Origin: Methanobacteriaceae archaeon
GTDB lineage: Archaea > Methanobacteriota > Methanobacteria > Methanobacteriales > Methanobacteriaceae
Direction of reading: 5' to 3'
NCBI GenBank assembly: GCA_029219465.1
Contig: JAQXTL010000002.1
Span: 1 to 64,000 of the forward strand
DNA: 64,000 bases
Notes under the pieces: model-generated
Database searches by the model: none
Told to the model about the DNA's origin: nothing
The model's input: the letters and a program-made list of their open reading frames with translations, nothing else
Made by a program: the position numbers and the translations under genes
Part shown: positions 1 to 8,677 of the stretch, in pieces
Numbering within the stretch: the first letter of the stretch is position 1
Layout: every line of letters begins with the position of its first letter

Positions 1-122
1 ATATGATCATTAATACCTGCATCAGTAGCATTAAAATCACTAACATCACTAGCAAAAACAACATTCGCACTTAAAAAAACAGCACAAACAACTAACAATG
101 CCAAAAACTTACTAAAATTCAA
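1..122 (-). CDS. Start of an exported protein (partial, runs off the left edge)
   Basis: Read on the minus strand, a GGAGG at 134-138 lies 11 bases before a TTG at 120-122. The open frame from there encodes a signal peptide: basic start (NFSKF), a hydrophobic core rich in L, V, C, A and F, and an A-N-V-V-F-A-S cleavage-like end, followed by D, N and T-rich residues typical of secreted Methanobrevibacter surface proteins. Only about 40 residues are present, so the mature domain cannot be named. An adhesin-like protein is a reasonable guess from the style of the leader, but it is only inference. Confidence 0.6.
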   Translation of the reverse strand, partial: MNFSKFLALLVVCAVFLSANVVFASDVSDFNATDAGINDH

Positions 123-363
123 AAAAAATTAAACCTCCAATATATTCTAATATAATCTACTATAATGTATACTTACTAAAATATATAAAGTTTACGTATG
201 CCTAAATTTTTTAGTAAAAAAAGAAAATAATCATAAAATTGAAAAAAATAATCTAAAAAAAATAATACAAAAGTTTAGGACTGAAAAATACAAAAATAGC
301 AAAATTGATAAGATTGCAGGAATAATCCCACAATCTAATTAGAATATTGGGAAAGTATTAAAT

Positions 364-570
364 CTATTTACCAATTAAAACTTCGGTAGATTTGATAATA
401 GCAGTAACATCGTCACCTTCAGATAAACCTAATTTCTCTGCAGATTCTTTAGTAATAACAGCAGTGATATTGTTAGGTTCAGTTACTTCGATTTTAATGT
501 TAGCCATTACAGCACCAAGGTCTACTCCAGTTACTTTTCCAGTTAATTGATTTCTAGCACTTAATTGCAT
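364..570 (-). CDS. Mop-type molybdate/tungstate-binding protein (molbindin)
   Basis: A 68-residue protein that is a single Mop/TOBE domain: it opens with LSARNQLTGKV, continues with VTGVDLGAVMANIKIE and ends with the SEGDDVTAIIKSTEVLIG strand typical of molbindins, small oligomers that bind and buffer molybdate or tungstate in the cytoplasm. I chose the ATG at 568-570 because AGGAG sits about nine bases before it; an upstream in-frame TTG would lie over the SD itself. It lies downstream of modABC in the same direction but is separated from modC by about 190 bases containing its own promoter and an operator-like dyad, so it is probably a separately controlled member of the same regulon. Confidence 0.85.
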   Translation of the reverse strand: MQLSARNQLTGKVTGVDLGAVMANIKIEVTEPNNITAVITKESAEKLGLSEGDDVTAIIKSTEVLIGK

Positions 571-641
571 AATAATAATCTCCTTCAAATATTTTATAAC
601 GACAGTAAATACGAAGTTACTCTTGCATATCGTATCATGCC

Positions 642-658
642 GACAATACTATATTGTC
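642..658. promoter_or_regulatory. Operator-like dyad in the mop promoter
   Basis: The sequence GACAATA-CTA-TATTGTC is a perfect inverted repeat with 7-base arms and a 3-base centre. It lies about 10 bases downstream of the TATA box, over the predicted transcription start. That position fits a repressor site, plausibly for a molybdate- or tungstate-responsive regulator. No regulator gene is present in the window, so the protein that binds is unknown. Confidence 0.6.
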
Positions 659-667
659 ATCGAATTG

Positions 668-676
668 TATATAAAC
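668..676 (-). promoter_or_regulatory. TATA box of the mop gene
   Basis: The minus strand reads AAAAGTTTATATACAA here, a good archaeal TATA element (GTTTATATA). The expected transcription start, roughly 25 bases downstream, falls within the 642-658 dyad. This gives the mop gene a leader of about 75 bases and a promoter of its own. Confidence 0.55.
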
Positions 677-760
677 TTTTCGTTTTTTAGGAAAAAAACT
701 AATTTTTTTATCGATTACTAGATTTGCTTCATATCGTAAATAATTAAAAAAAATAATAAA

Positions 761-1798
761 TTATTCTTCCAAAAGAATAATGTTTTTAGGATCAACTTTT
801 ATGTACTCTGGAAGATTTAATTCATGGTCATAAATCAATTTATCAAGTTTCCACCATAAACCGTTAGATAAAGTTACCTGCCATTCAAAAGGCATTTCCA
901 ATATAGCTGCATCAGTAGTATCTAACACATTAATATCCTCTTTCTCAGCGGGAGTAAAATCGTGTGCTCTTATACCAATATGAGAAATATTGGAAGTAAT
1001 TTTCTCAGATACTTCAAATGTTACTCCCCATTCTAGTGCTTTGAGATGATAATCATCTATAACTTCAATTTTTGAGATATTTTTACAACCAGTAAGCAAA
1101 GCAACCTGAACTTTGCCAGGATTTTCGAAAACATCATGAGTAGGACCTTTTGCAATGATTTTACCTTGGTCCATTACAATAATTTCATCACAAAACTGGA
1201 ATGCCTCATCACGGTCATGAGTAACTAAAATAGATAATCCATTATAGTAATCCAATAACTTAATAAGTTCAATACGTAATCTTTCTTTTAACACAGTATC
1301 CATTGCACTAAACGGCTCATCTAACAAAATAACATCAGGACCATAAGCTAAAATACGAGCTAGAGCAACTCTTTGTTGTTGACCACCAGATAATTGCCTA
1401 GGATACCTTTTTTCCAAACCCTGAAGATGAAAACGTTCAATCATTTCAGAAACAATTTTTTTATCCTGATTTTCACCTAATCCAACTGCAACATTTTCTT
1501 CAACAGTCATGTTTGGGAATAAAGCATAATTTTGAAATAAGTAACCTACATTTCTTTTTTGAGGTTTTAAATTGGTTTTTTTATTAGAATCATAATAAAC
1601 TGTCTCTTCACCAGTATTTAAACTTATAAAACCAGAATCAGGATCAACAATACCTGCAATTGATTTTAAAGTCATACTTTTACCACAACCAGAAGGACCT
1701 AAAATACCTAAACAGCCTTGTTTTAATTCAAAATCCATTTCTAAATTGAATTCCTTAAGTTCCTTTTGGATGTCCACTTTCAACAATTTATCACTCAT
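761..1798 (-). CDS. modC: Molybdate ABC transporter, ATP-binding protein ModC
   Basis: The 345-residue ATPase powers molybdate (or tungstate) import with ModA and ModB. Walker A is GPSGCGKS near residues 34-41, the Q-loop is FQN near 88-90, the signature is LSGGQQQR near 136-143, and Walker B is VILLDEP near 156-162 followed by the H-loop THDRDE. A roughly 110-residue C-terminal part with a GIRAHDF motif fits the regulatory TOBE-type region of ModC proteins. The start is supported by GGTGG before the ATG. It follows modB by about 40 bases, the last gene of a modA-modB-modC operon read on the minus strand. Confidence 0.92.
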   Translation of the reverse strand: MSDKLLKVDIQKELKEFNLEMDFELKQGCLGILGPSGCGKSMTLKSIAGIVDPDSGFISLNTGEETVYYDSNKKTNLKPQKRNVGYLFQNYALFPNMTVEENVAVGLGENQDKKIVSEMIERFHLQGLEKRYPRQLSGGQQQRVALARILAYGPDVILLDEPFSAMDTVLKERLRIELIKLLDYYNGLSILVTHDRDEAFQFCDEIIVMDQGKIIAKGPTHDVFENPGKVQVALLTGCKNISKIEVIDDYHLKALEWGVTFEVSEKITSNISHIGIRAHDFTPAEKEDINVLDTTDAAILEMPFEWQVTLSNGLWWKLDKLIYDHELNLPEYIKVDPKNIILLEE

Positions 1799-1838
1799 AA
1801 TTAAACCACCAAATAATAAAAAAATATTTAATTAATCA

Positions 1839-2513
1839 TTATTTCCATTGTTTTTCCTTACGTATGGAAATATAATCCATAATAAAAATAGCTATAAAGG
1901 ATATGATAATAATGACTATTACATAATTAAATGCATCTCCCATATTACCTGCAGCTACTTCAGAATAAACTGCCATTGGGAGAGTTCTGGTCTGTCCTGC
2001 AATATTACCTGCAATCATAGCTGTAGCACCAAACTCACCTAAACCACGAGCATAAGCAAGAATTCCACCACTAATAATACCAGGTAAAGCATTTGCAAAT
2101 AAAACTTTCCAAAAAATTTTCCACTCAGACATACCTAATGTACGACCAGCATCCAACAAGTTAGAATCAACCTGTTCAAATGCTCCACGAGCAGAACGAT
2201 ACATTAAAGGAAAAGACATGACCACTGCGGCAATAACTGTTGCAGACCATGAAAAAGCTATTTTCACAGTGAAAAAGTCTATAAAAAACTTCCCAATAGG
2301 ACCCCTTACACCAAAAAGATACAATAAGAAAAATCCTACAACAGTAGGTGGCAATACAAGAGGTAATGTGAAAAGACCATCAAGTACTACTTTTATTGAA
2401 TCATTTTTAATTTTTATAATACCCCAAGCAACAATCAAACCTAAAAAGAAGGTTATTAAAATTGATAAACTTGCGGTTTTCATTGAAATAAAAACGGGAC
2501 CCCAATCCATCAT
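1839..2513 (-). CDS. modB: Molybdate ABC transporter, permease ModB
   Basis: A 224-residue membrane protein with about five or six transmembrane segments. It carries the inner-membrane-component signature around LDAGRTLGMSEWKIFWKVLF and GLGEFGATAMIAGN, the loop that docks onto ModC; the GEFGATAM sequence is characteristic of ModB/CysT-type oxyanion permeases. Length and family agree. GGAG lies about 12 bases before the first of two adjacent ATG codons (ATGATG), so the start could be one codon later. It lies between modA and modC in a compact operon. Confidence 0.92.
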   Translation of the reverse strand: MMDWGPVFISMKTASLSILITFFLGLIVAWGIIKIKNDSIKVVLDGLFTLPLVLPPTVVGFFLLYLFGVRGPIGKFFIDFFTVKIAFSWSATVIAAVVMSFPLMYRSARGAFEQVDSNLLDAGRTLGMSEWKIFWKVLFANALPGIISGGILAYARGLGEFGATAMIAGNIAGQTRTLPMAVYSEVAAGNMGDAFNYVIVIIIISFIAIFIMDYISIRKEKQWK

Positions 2514-2571
2514 GTCAATATATATCTCCTTTAACTTTATTAAATATTTAGATAAATAAATTTAAGAAAAT

Positions 2572-3378
2572 TTATTTATGAATAGTAAATCCGTAGTCTT
2601 CAAATACACTTTGAGCTTCAGGGGTTTGTAAGAACTCCATAAATTTAGCTGCAGCATCTGCGTGTTCAGCATCTTTGAGTGGAGCTACAGGATAAACAAT
2701 AGTTTTTAAAGAACCTTCAGGAGCTTCACATACTACTTTTACATCTTTACTGGATTGAGCATCAGTAGCATATACAAGACCACATTCAGCGGATTTTTGA
2801 GCAACTTGATTTAATACAGCAGTTACATCAGTAGCTAAAGATAATTTAGGTTCAACAGCATCCCAGATACCAAGGTTGTGTAATGATTCATTAGCATATT
2901 GACCAGCAGGTACAGATTCAGGATCACCGATTGCAATATTACCTTTTACGTTTTTCAAGTCTTCAAATGAAGTCATATTAGCATTAGAATCAGCAGGTAC
3001 AATTAAAACAAGTTTGTTTTCTAAAAATTTAACATTGGAAGCGTTGTCAACTAAACTTTCATTGATTAAAGCATCCATTTGTTTATTACCTGCAGACATG
3101 AATACATCTGCTTTTAAACCATTTTCAATTTGTTTTTGTAAATCCCCACTAGAAGCGTAGGTAGGAGTTACAGTTACTCCAGGATATTTTTCTTCAAACA
3201 TTGGGATTAATTTTTCATCATAAACATTTTTTAAACTAGCTGCAGCTGCTAATTGAACATCTTGTCCATTTAAATCACTAGAAGCAGTGTTTCCTAATGA
3301 ACCAGTAGCATATAATCCAGCAGCAATAATTACGATTACTGCGACTACAGCAATGATTATTTTATTTCTAGATTCCAT
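2572..3378 (-). CDS. modA: Molybdate-binding protein ModA
   Basis: A 268-residue extracellular solute-binding protein. An N-terminal hydrophobic segment (about residues 7-27) acts as signal or membrane anchor. The mature part begins QLAAAASLKNVYDE, with the AASLK oxyanion-binding motif of ModA, then ADVFMSAG and GDPESVPAGQYA, both typical of the family. It therefore looks like the bacterial-type ModA rather than archaeal WtpA. A GGAG-type SD precedes the ATG. It is the first gene of the operon and has a long leader (see the upstream region). Confidence 0.92.
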   Translation of the reverse strand: MESRNKIIIAVVAVIVIIAAGLYATGSLGNTASSDLNGQDVQLAAAASLKNVYDEKLIPMFEEKYPGVTVTPTYASSGDLQKQIENGLKADVFMSAGNKQMDALINESLVDNASNVKFLENKLVLIVPADSNANMTSFEDLKNVKGNIAIGDPESVPAGQYANESLHNLGIWDAVEPKLSLATDVTAVLNQVAQKSAECGLVYATDAQSSKDVKVVCEAPEGSLKTIVYPVAPLKDAEHADAAAKFMEFLQTPEAQSVFEDYGFTIHK

Positions 3379-3848
3379 AATTATTCTCCTTGAATTAATT
3401 AATACAAATTACTAAAAGACAACAATTAACTTAAGACTAATGAAGATAATAAGAATAAAATCCTTAATTATCCACTATGAACAATGAATTAAAAAAATCA
3501 ACCAACTGTTATATGTAAAAATAATTTTCCAAAATAAATTTGAAGCATATTTAATACACAACCACCAATCTTAAATTACAATTATCAATATTAGTAATTA
3601 TAATTAAGTAAAAAATGATATATAAATATTTTCATATCGTTTTGCAAATTATGTATAAATTTAAATAAAATATTTGTCATGATAAAGTAAATATCTAAAA
3701 ATAGTTCAATTAAAGCATTAATCCAATGAAAAAAAGTACAATAATTCCAAATAGTACAAAATAACACTTATATAATGTATTTAGCGACAATTATCTAATT
3801 ACACATTATAAAAAAATAAGAAATGGGTAAAAATCCCATTAGAATTAA
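3379..3848. promoter_or_regulatory. 470-base non-coding region holding the modA promoter
   Basis: No convincing gene is present. On the minus strand a TATA-like TTTATATAT at about 3617-3627 is preceded directly by ACGATATG (3633-3640 on the plus strand as CATATCGT), the same octamer found twice in the mop promoter region. If this is the start site, modA has a leader of more than 200 bases. A second weaker TATA-like run (ACATATAAC) near 3510-3520 would give a shorter one. The left part also carries a terminator for the methyltransferase gene. Confidence 0.45.
3822..3840 (-). terminator. Hairpin terminator of the methyltransferase gene
   Basis: AATGGG and CCCATT form 6-base arms around a 7-base loop just downstream of the methyltransferase stop. 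On the minus strand they are followed by a T-rich run (CTTATTTTTTT). Confidence 0.5.
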
Positions 3849-4439
3849 CTATTCTTTTTGAAATACAATGAAATAGTGAGATTTACCTTGTGGAATATCT
3901 TCACCAATCTCTTCATTTAAGTGAGTCATTTTTAAACCGTGTTTAGCAAAGACTTCTTCCAATTCCTCTGGAGAACTTCTAAATGCTGTTGGAGGTCCTT
4001 TTGGAACATCCCAAGCTTTATAGTCCATAATTGCAATTTTACCATCTTGTTTGATGATTCTTGCAAATTCATCAATAGCTTCATCCATTGTTCTTGATGC
4101 TCTAAATCCGTGGAATACGTTAACCATTAAAACAACATCAATAGATTCATCATCAACACCAGGAATTCCTTTTGTAATATCAGCTTCAATGTTAATAAGA
4201 TTTTCAACATTATTTTCTGCTTTATATGCTTCCATATCTTCAATAGATGCATCATATACATCTACTGCATAAACAGTTCCATCAGGAAGATATTCTTCAA
4301 CTACTTTTATTGCTATGTGGCCGTCACCACATCCTGCGTCCATAAAAGTCTCATTACCTTTAAGATTCAATTCAGAAATAATCTCATCAGAATCCAAGAA
4401 GTGTACACTTGAAAATCCATGAGCCCTATGTCCATTCAT
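3849..4439 (-). CDS. Class I SAM-dependent methyltransferase
   Basis: A 196-residue protein with the methyltransferase Rossmann fold: motif I is FMDAGCGDGHIA (SAM-binding glycine loop), followed by YAVDVYD (acidic residue for the ribose), IEADI, and the motif IV region VVLMVNVFHG. The overall pattern resembles UbiE/COQ5-type small-molecule methyltransferases. The opening MNGHRAHGFSS is also common in this group. The substrate cannot be inferred. It stands alone, with a promoter region on one side and a hairpin on the other. Confidence 0.8.
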   Translation of the reverse strand: MNGHRAHGFSSVHFLDSDEIISELNLKGNETFMDAGCGDGHIAIKVVEEYLPDGTVYAVDVYDASIEDMEAYKAENNVENLINIEADITKGIPGVDDESIDVVLMVNVFHGFRASRTMDEAIDEFARIIKQDGKIAIMDYKAWDVPKGPPTAFRSSPEELEEVFAKHGLKMTHLNEEIGEDIPQGKSHYFIVFQKE

Positions 4440-4548
4440 ATAATCACCATATTATACTTTCTAAAAAATAGTATTTAATAATTATCAATATGATGATGTT
4501 TTCACAACATTAAAAAAAATAGTTAAAATAAAAAAAGTTATAAGAGGA

Positions 4549-4653
4549 TTATTTTTTCCAAGTTTGTTTAACTCCTCTTCCTCTTTTACTACCAGGTTTA
4601 GTGTAATGTCTTTTTTGTCTGGTTCTTCTGTTAGTTCCTTTAACTTTAGCCAT
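4549..4653 (-). CDS. 34-residue very basic protein, unrecognised
   Basis: A short frame starts with ATG at 4651-4653, preceded by a strong SD (AAGGAGGGG, about six bases away), and ends in TAA at 4549-4551. The product begins MAKVKGTNRRTRQKR, contains HYTKPGSKRGRG and ends VKQTWKK: about half the residues are K or R and there is almost no hydrophobic residue. It looks like a ribosome- or RNA-associated peptide, but I do not recognise it as a named ribosomal protein. A longer overlapping frame in another phase (4485-4676) is less credible because it lacks this SD-start arrangement. It lies between a methyltransferase and argJ. Confidence 0.7.
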   Translation of the reverse strand: MAKVKGTNRRTRQKRHYTKPGSKRGRGVKQTWKK

Positions 4654-4744
4654 ATTTTCCCCTCCTTCAAAATCAATAATAAAAATATTAGAATTATATC
4701 TATAACATAAAAATATTTGTTTTTAATATATTTAAAACTTTTCT

Positions 4745-5968
4745 TTATGTGGTGTATTCAGCATTGATTTTTACATAATCATATGTCAAATCACAACCCC
4801 AAGCAGTTGCCTGCCCATCACCTAAATGCATATCAATATTAACTGAAACATATTTTGACTGCATTACTTTTTCAGCTCTTTCAAGGTTTGGAGTGTCTTC
4901 AAATGCTAAGATAGTGCCATCTTTAACTAAATCTACTTCATCATCACTATTTGCAATAGCTATTGTTACTATATCTGGATTTAAATCACAACCAGAGTAT
5001 CCTATTGCAGATACAATTCTACCCCAGTTTGGATCTCCTCCAAACACTGCAGATTTAAATAAACTTGAAGATACAATTGATTTTGCAGCTAATTTAGCAT
5101 CATTTTCATCTTTTGCACCGCAAACATTAGCTTCGATGAATTTTGTAGCACCTTCACCATCACGAGCCATTTTTTTAGCTAAATCTATACAAATATAGTC
5201 TAAAGCTTCCTGGAAATTGGAATCTAATTTTCCATCCCTAACAACTTCAACACCAGATGATCCGTTTGCCATCATAAGACATGTATCGTTGGTACTTTCA
5301 TCACCATCAACAACAATCATGTTAAAACTGATATCAGCAGATTTCTTTAATGCTTTGTTGATTTCATCTGCAGGAATTACTGCATCAGTTACAATAAATG
5401 ACAACATAGTTCCCATATTTGGAGCAATCATTCCACTTCCTTTTGTAATACCTGCAATTTTAACAGTTTCTCCAGTTGTTAAAGTAACTTCAATTGCACA
5501 TTCTTTTGGGAATGTATCAGTTGTCATAATAGCTTTTGCAGCTGCAAGTGAATGCTCAGCATCACTTCCTAATTTAGAAAGAGATTCGTAAGCAACTTTG
5601 GAAATAGTATCAATTGGCATTTCACGACCGATAACACCTGTTGAAGAAATAGCAATTTCATCTTTAGGTAATTTTAAGTCATTAGCAACCAATTCAACTA
5701 AAGTTTCACAGTCATCAAGTCCCTGTTGGCCTGTAAAGCAATTTGCATTACCACTATTTACAAAAACAGCAGAAACAATTCCTTTTTTAAGCATTTTTTT
5801 AGTATATTTAACTGGCGCAGCAACTACTTTATTGGAAGTAAACACGGCAGAAGCAGTACTGTTTGGTGAGTGAATAATTGCAACACCAAACTTGCCTTCA
5901 CGTGCACCTGAGACTTCCAAATTTTCAATTACTGAAAATCCACCATCTAATTCTTTAATAAAATCCAT
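4745..5968 (-). CDS. argJ: Glutamate N-acetyltransferase / ornithine acetyltransferase ArgJ
   Basis: About 407 residues, the usual ArgJ length. The enzyme transfers acetyl from N-acetylornithine to glutamate in the cyclic arginine pathway and may also use acetyl-CoA. The autocleavage site is visible: GMIAPNMGTMLSFIVTDA, where the precursor splits before the Thr of the MGTML motif to give alpha and beta chains. Also visible are AVFVNSGNANC, a conserved N-terminal motif, and FGGDPNWGRIVSAIGYSG near the C-terminus. I prefer the ATG that starts MDFIKELDGG over a GTG three codons upstream, because a GTGAT-type SD lies directly before it. Confidence 0.95.
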   Translation of the reverse strand: MDFIKELDGGFSVIENLEVSGAREGKFGVAIIHSPNSTASAVFTSNKVVAAPVKYTKKMLKKGIVSAVFVNSGNANCFTGQQGLDDCETLVELVANDLKLPKDEIAISSTGVIGREMPIDTISKVAYESLSKLGSDAEHSLAAAKAIMTTDTFPKECAIEVTLTTGETVKIAGITKGSGMIAPNMGTMLSFIVTDAVIPADEINKALKKSADISFNMIVVDGDESTNDTCLMMANGSSGVEVVRDGKLDSNFQEALDYICIDLAKKMARDGEGATKFIEANVCGAKDENDAKLAAKSIVSSSLFKSAVFGGDPNWGRIVSAIGYSGCDLNPDIVTIAIANSDDEVDLVKDGTILAFEDTPNLERAEKVMQSKYVSVNIDMHLGDGQATAWGCDLTYDYVKINAEYTT

Positions 5969-5986
5969 ATAAATCACAAAAAATAA

Positions 5987-6370
5987 TTAATAAGATGGTT
6001 CAACAGTCAGATTTAGCTCAGATACTGTTTGATTATCATTATAGTCAATACCATCTACTTCTTTATCATAAGTAACATTATCATCAGTTAAGTTTGTAGT
6101 CATCTCCTTAGTCACATTATGCCAAGTAGGACCATTATCCTCATTAAGATCAAAAGCCAAAGAAATACCTGCTCCTGCACCAACAACAAAAGCAATTAAA
6201 GCTAGAATAATGACAAATACTGCACCATTACTCCATTTTCTTGGTTTAGGTTGTCTTCTTCTATTATTTTGTTGGCGTTGAGGAAAACTTATTCTCCGGT
6301 TATTGGAAGAACGCCTACGATTATTTTGTGGAGAAAACAAAACCCTTTTATCATCTTTTTTTCTTCTCAT
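5987..6370 (-). CDS. Small membrane protein with basic cytoplasmic tail
   Basis: A 127-residue protein not recognised as a named family. The first 45 residues are rich in R, N and Q (RRRSSNNRR, NNRRRQPKPRK), followed by one transmembrane segment (about 50-72, VFVIILALIAFVVGAGAGISL) and an acidic N/T/D-rich C-terminal tail likely to lie outside. The tail has several N-x-T/S sites. It lies between the cyclase-like gene and argJ, same strand, about 20 bases after the cyclase-like gene, so probably co-transcribed with it. Confidence 0.65.
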   Translation of the reverse strand: MRRKKDDKRVLFSPQNNRRRSSNNRRISFPQRQQNNRRRQPKPRKWSNGAVFVIILALIAFVVGAGAGISLAFDLNEDNGPTWHNVTKEMTTNLTDDNVTYDKEVDGIDYNDNQTVSELNLTVEPSY

Positions 6371-6391
6371 ATTCTTTCACTTTTTTATTTA

Positions 6392-7594
6392 TTAAGATAT
6401 GAAAGCATAAACTAAAGCGATTATGACTCCCACAAAACTAAAAATTCCTAATCCTAAAACTGACATCACATATGCAAATATAAACACGAAAGCAAAAATA
6501 CCAATTAATTTTGCTTTTTCATTTTCAATTAAATTAATTAAAGTTCTAGTAAATTCTGAAGGAATATTATATGCATATAATCCATTTGCCAATTCAAATA
6601 CAACTAAAGACAAAGGAGAGGTAGTTTTTAAACTATCTACAAGCTGTGCTCTTTCACCTGCTTCTCTTCTACTTCTACCAACACCAGCCCTTATCTTTGC
6701 ACCGTTATCAAGTGCAAACCATGCTGCATCAAGACCAGCACGTATAGCTAAATCTTTAGAAGGGAATCTTGCAATAAAGTCATCTCCCCCTTCACGATAT
6801 CCTTCAAGTTCACCGTCACATTCAGTTTCGATGAAATTTTTAATACCAGTCATCAAGTCAACAAGTTGATTACGACCGTTTTTATCAATGAATTTAGTAG
6901 AATCAATTAAATCAATGAATAAATAATTATCTAAGTTAAGAGGCTTTGATTCACGAAGTAAAAATGGTGAATCAAAAACTAAAGCATATTCTCCACCTAA
7001 TTTAGTAAATGCAATACCTGGAAAACTTCCAACATGCTGAGTATAATGAATTGCTCTTTCGATTGATGCTGCTCCAGTCATTCCAACAGCAGAAATTACC
7101 TGAATTCCTTCAGATAATCCTATACCAATTAATTCAATAGCTACACGAATTGCATCATTTTTACTTAGCATTTTAGCAACTAATTCTGTTTCTGTTTTTT
7201 CAACAACTTCTCCTTTTTCATTTTCAATGATTTTAACAAATACATTGATTAAGTTAGATGGATTTTGAAGCTCAATGTAGAAGTAACGGTCATTACCCAT
7301 AATAATGTTACTTACAAGAGCATATTCTTCAATCCTGTTTTCTGCAGGCTTTAATTCGTAGAAATTATAGTCTTTTGGTAGATTTTCACCACCAACATCA
7401 CGAATTAAGTTCTCCAAAATAGAATCTGAAGTGATTTCTGCTTTATCCAATTCAAAAAGAATAGTTTGAGTATAATTGAATAACTCTACATATTCTGTTT
7501 CAAGAGAATTGGTTGGAAAAAATTTAGTTCCAACAGAAATAGGAGTTAAATTAGTAGTTAATTTAATAAGAGATTTAGTTAACGGATTAACCAT
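6392..7594 (-). CDS. Nucleotide-cyclase-like (palm-domain) membrane protein
   Basis: About 400 residues from the ATG at 7592-7594, which has AGGAGG five bases before it. An N-terminal region of about 220 residues is unrecognised. The middle resembles a class III nucleotide cyclase/GGDEF palm domain: LFIDLIDSTKF at about 225-235 (metal-binding Asp strand), EGGDDFIARF at about 268-277 (in place of the GDG or GGDEF turn) and KIRAGVG at about 300-306. Two hydrophobic helices end the protein (about 363-400). Its start overlaps the end of the NYN gene by 8 bases, so the two are coupled. The activity is inference from motif spacing; a catalytically dead sensor domain is also possible. Confidence 0.6.
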   Translation of the reverse strand: MVNPLTKSLIKLTTNLTPISVGTKFFPTNSLETEYVELFNYTQTILFELDKAEITSDSILENLIRDVGGENLPKDYNFYELKPAENRIEEYALVSNIIMGNDRYFYIELQNPSNLINVFVKIIENEKGEVVEKTETELVAKMLSKNDAIRVAIELIGIGLSEGIQVISAVGMTGAASIERAIHYTQHVGSFPGIAFTKLGGEYALVFDSPFLLRESKPLNLDNYLFIDLIDSTKFIDKNGRNQLVDLMTGIKNFIETECDGELEGYREGGDDFIARFPSKDLAIRAGLDAAWFALDNGAKIRAGVGRSRREAGERAQLVDSLKTTSPLSLVVFELANGLYAYNIPSEFTRTLINLIENEKAKLIGIFAFVFIFAYVMSVLGLGIFSFVGVIIALVYAFIS

Positions 7595-8612
7595 CGAAAC
7601 CTCCTCCCTTCTCAAGTTCTATTTCAAAGTCTCCTGGTTTTTCTAAAAGCATATCTGGTTTTACAGAAACAAATGGGAATTTCCAAGATCCAAGTCTTCC
7701 AGCAATAGTACTTGCAATGTTTCTGGAATTCTTTTTGATAAATATTTCATCACGTTCACATACACGTATTGCAACGTTGTATGGAGCATGTTCAGTTACT
7801 TCATCTGCTAATAAAATATTTAATTCAAAATTACCTGGTTTAGTGAATAAATCGTTTCTAACTGCAATTAATGGTTTTTTCTCAAGACCTAATCTGTCTG
7901 CAACAGTAACAGAAATGTTTCCTGCATTTTTAACAGCAATCTTATAGTCTCTAGGATGTACTAATACAAAAATCACATAAGGTGCTGCGATTTCCACATC
8001 ATCAACCATTTCTACAATTTTATTGAACATTGGAATTTTGGAAAATATATTTTCAAGCTTTGATTCTGTGTTATTTGCATTATCAATACGAATAATAGCT
8101 TGTTTAGCAATATTTAACGGGGAAATTTCCAATCCTTCTTTTCCTGTGTAAACTTCCCATTTTTTAAACTTTAATTCCTTAATAATTTCATCACAGATGT
8201 GCTGGAGAATGTTTTTATCCTTTTTAGCTTTCTTAGGTTTTCCAAACACAAGTCTGCCATTTTCAATAATGAATGGAATTCTCATAGATGAAATATTAGT
8301 AAACTCAGCAGCATAATCTCTGAATTTATCATTGGACAATATTTTTGCTTTTTCACGTACAGCAATTTCTAAAATAAAGTGATCAGCATCATTACCCGCA
8401 GGAACTTCCTCTACGTTTTCACTTTCCAATAACTTGAGAAATGTTTCTTTATCATCAATATCATGACGAAGTGATGCATCGGCAATAATTACAAACTCAT
8501 CCTCACCTTCTTCTAATGCCTTAACAGCTGCAAGAATATTAGACATTTGAGGTTGTCCATTTTTATTTTTAACACTAAAAGCCACATTAGAAGCATCTAC
8601 AACCACTTTCAT
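7587..8612 (-). CDS. Predicted nuclease-like protein with N-terminal NYN/PIN-type domain
   Basis: About 341 residues from the ATG at 8610-8612 (GGTGAG six bases upstream). The N-terminus MKVVVDASNVAFS, then EFVIIADAS and AGNDADHFILEIA with LSNDKFRDY, follow the acidic-residue pattern of Zc3h12a-like NYN/PIN ribonuclease domains (about residues 1-130). The remaining 200 residues contain two related blocks (VRNDLFTKPGNFELNILLADEVTEHAPYN style, each with NISVT.ADRLG or NIAST.AGRLG and K.GDFE), apparently a duplicated domain I do not recognise. It overlaps the cyclase-like gene downstream and follows the phosphoesterase gene. Confidence 0.6.
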   Translation of the reverse strand: MKVVVDASNVAFSVKNKNGQPQMSNILAAVKALEEGEDEFVIIADASLRHDIDDKETFLKLLESENVEEVPAGNDADHFILEIAVREKAKILSNDKFRDYAAEFTNISSMRIPFIIENGRLVFGKPKKAKKDKNILQHICDEIIKELKFKKWEVYTGKEGLEISPLNIAKQAIIRIDNANNTESKLENIFSKIPMFNKIVEMVDDVEIAAPYVIFVLVHPRDYKIAVKNAGNISVTVADRLGLEKKPLIAVRNDLFTKPGNFELNILLADEVTEHAPYNVAIRVCERDEIFIKKNSRNIASTIAGRLGSWKFPFVSVKPDMLLEKPGDFEIELEKGGGFDG

Positions 8613-8677
8613 AATCTCACCTATAATCAATAAATAATTCCTATAATATATTTTATGTTCTATTATTTAAATTTACT

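Noticed and set aside
2218-2559. 113-residue plus-strand frame opposite modB
   Set aside because: Antisense shadow of a clear permease gene with no SD or family match.
4485-4676. 63-residue minus-strand frame over the basic 34-residue gene
   Set aside because: It is a shadow in another phase, has no SD at its start and an unlikely composition; the 34-residue frame within it has a strong SD and clean stop.
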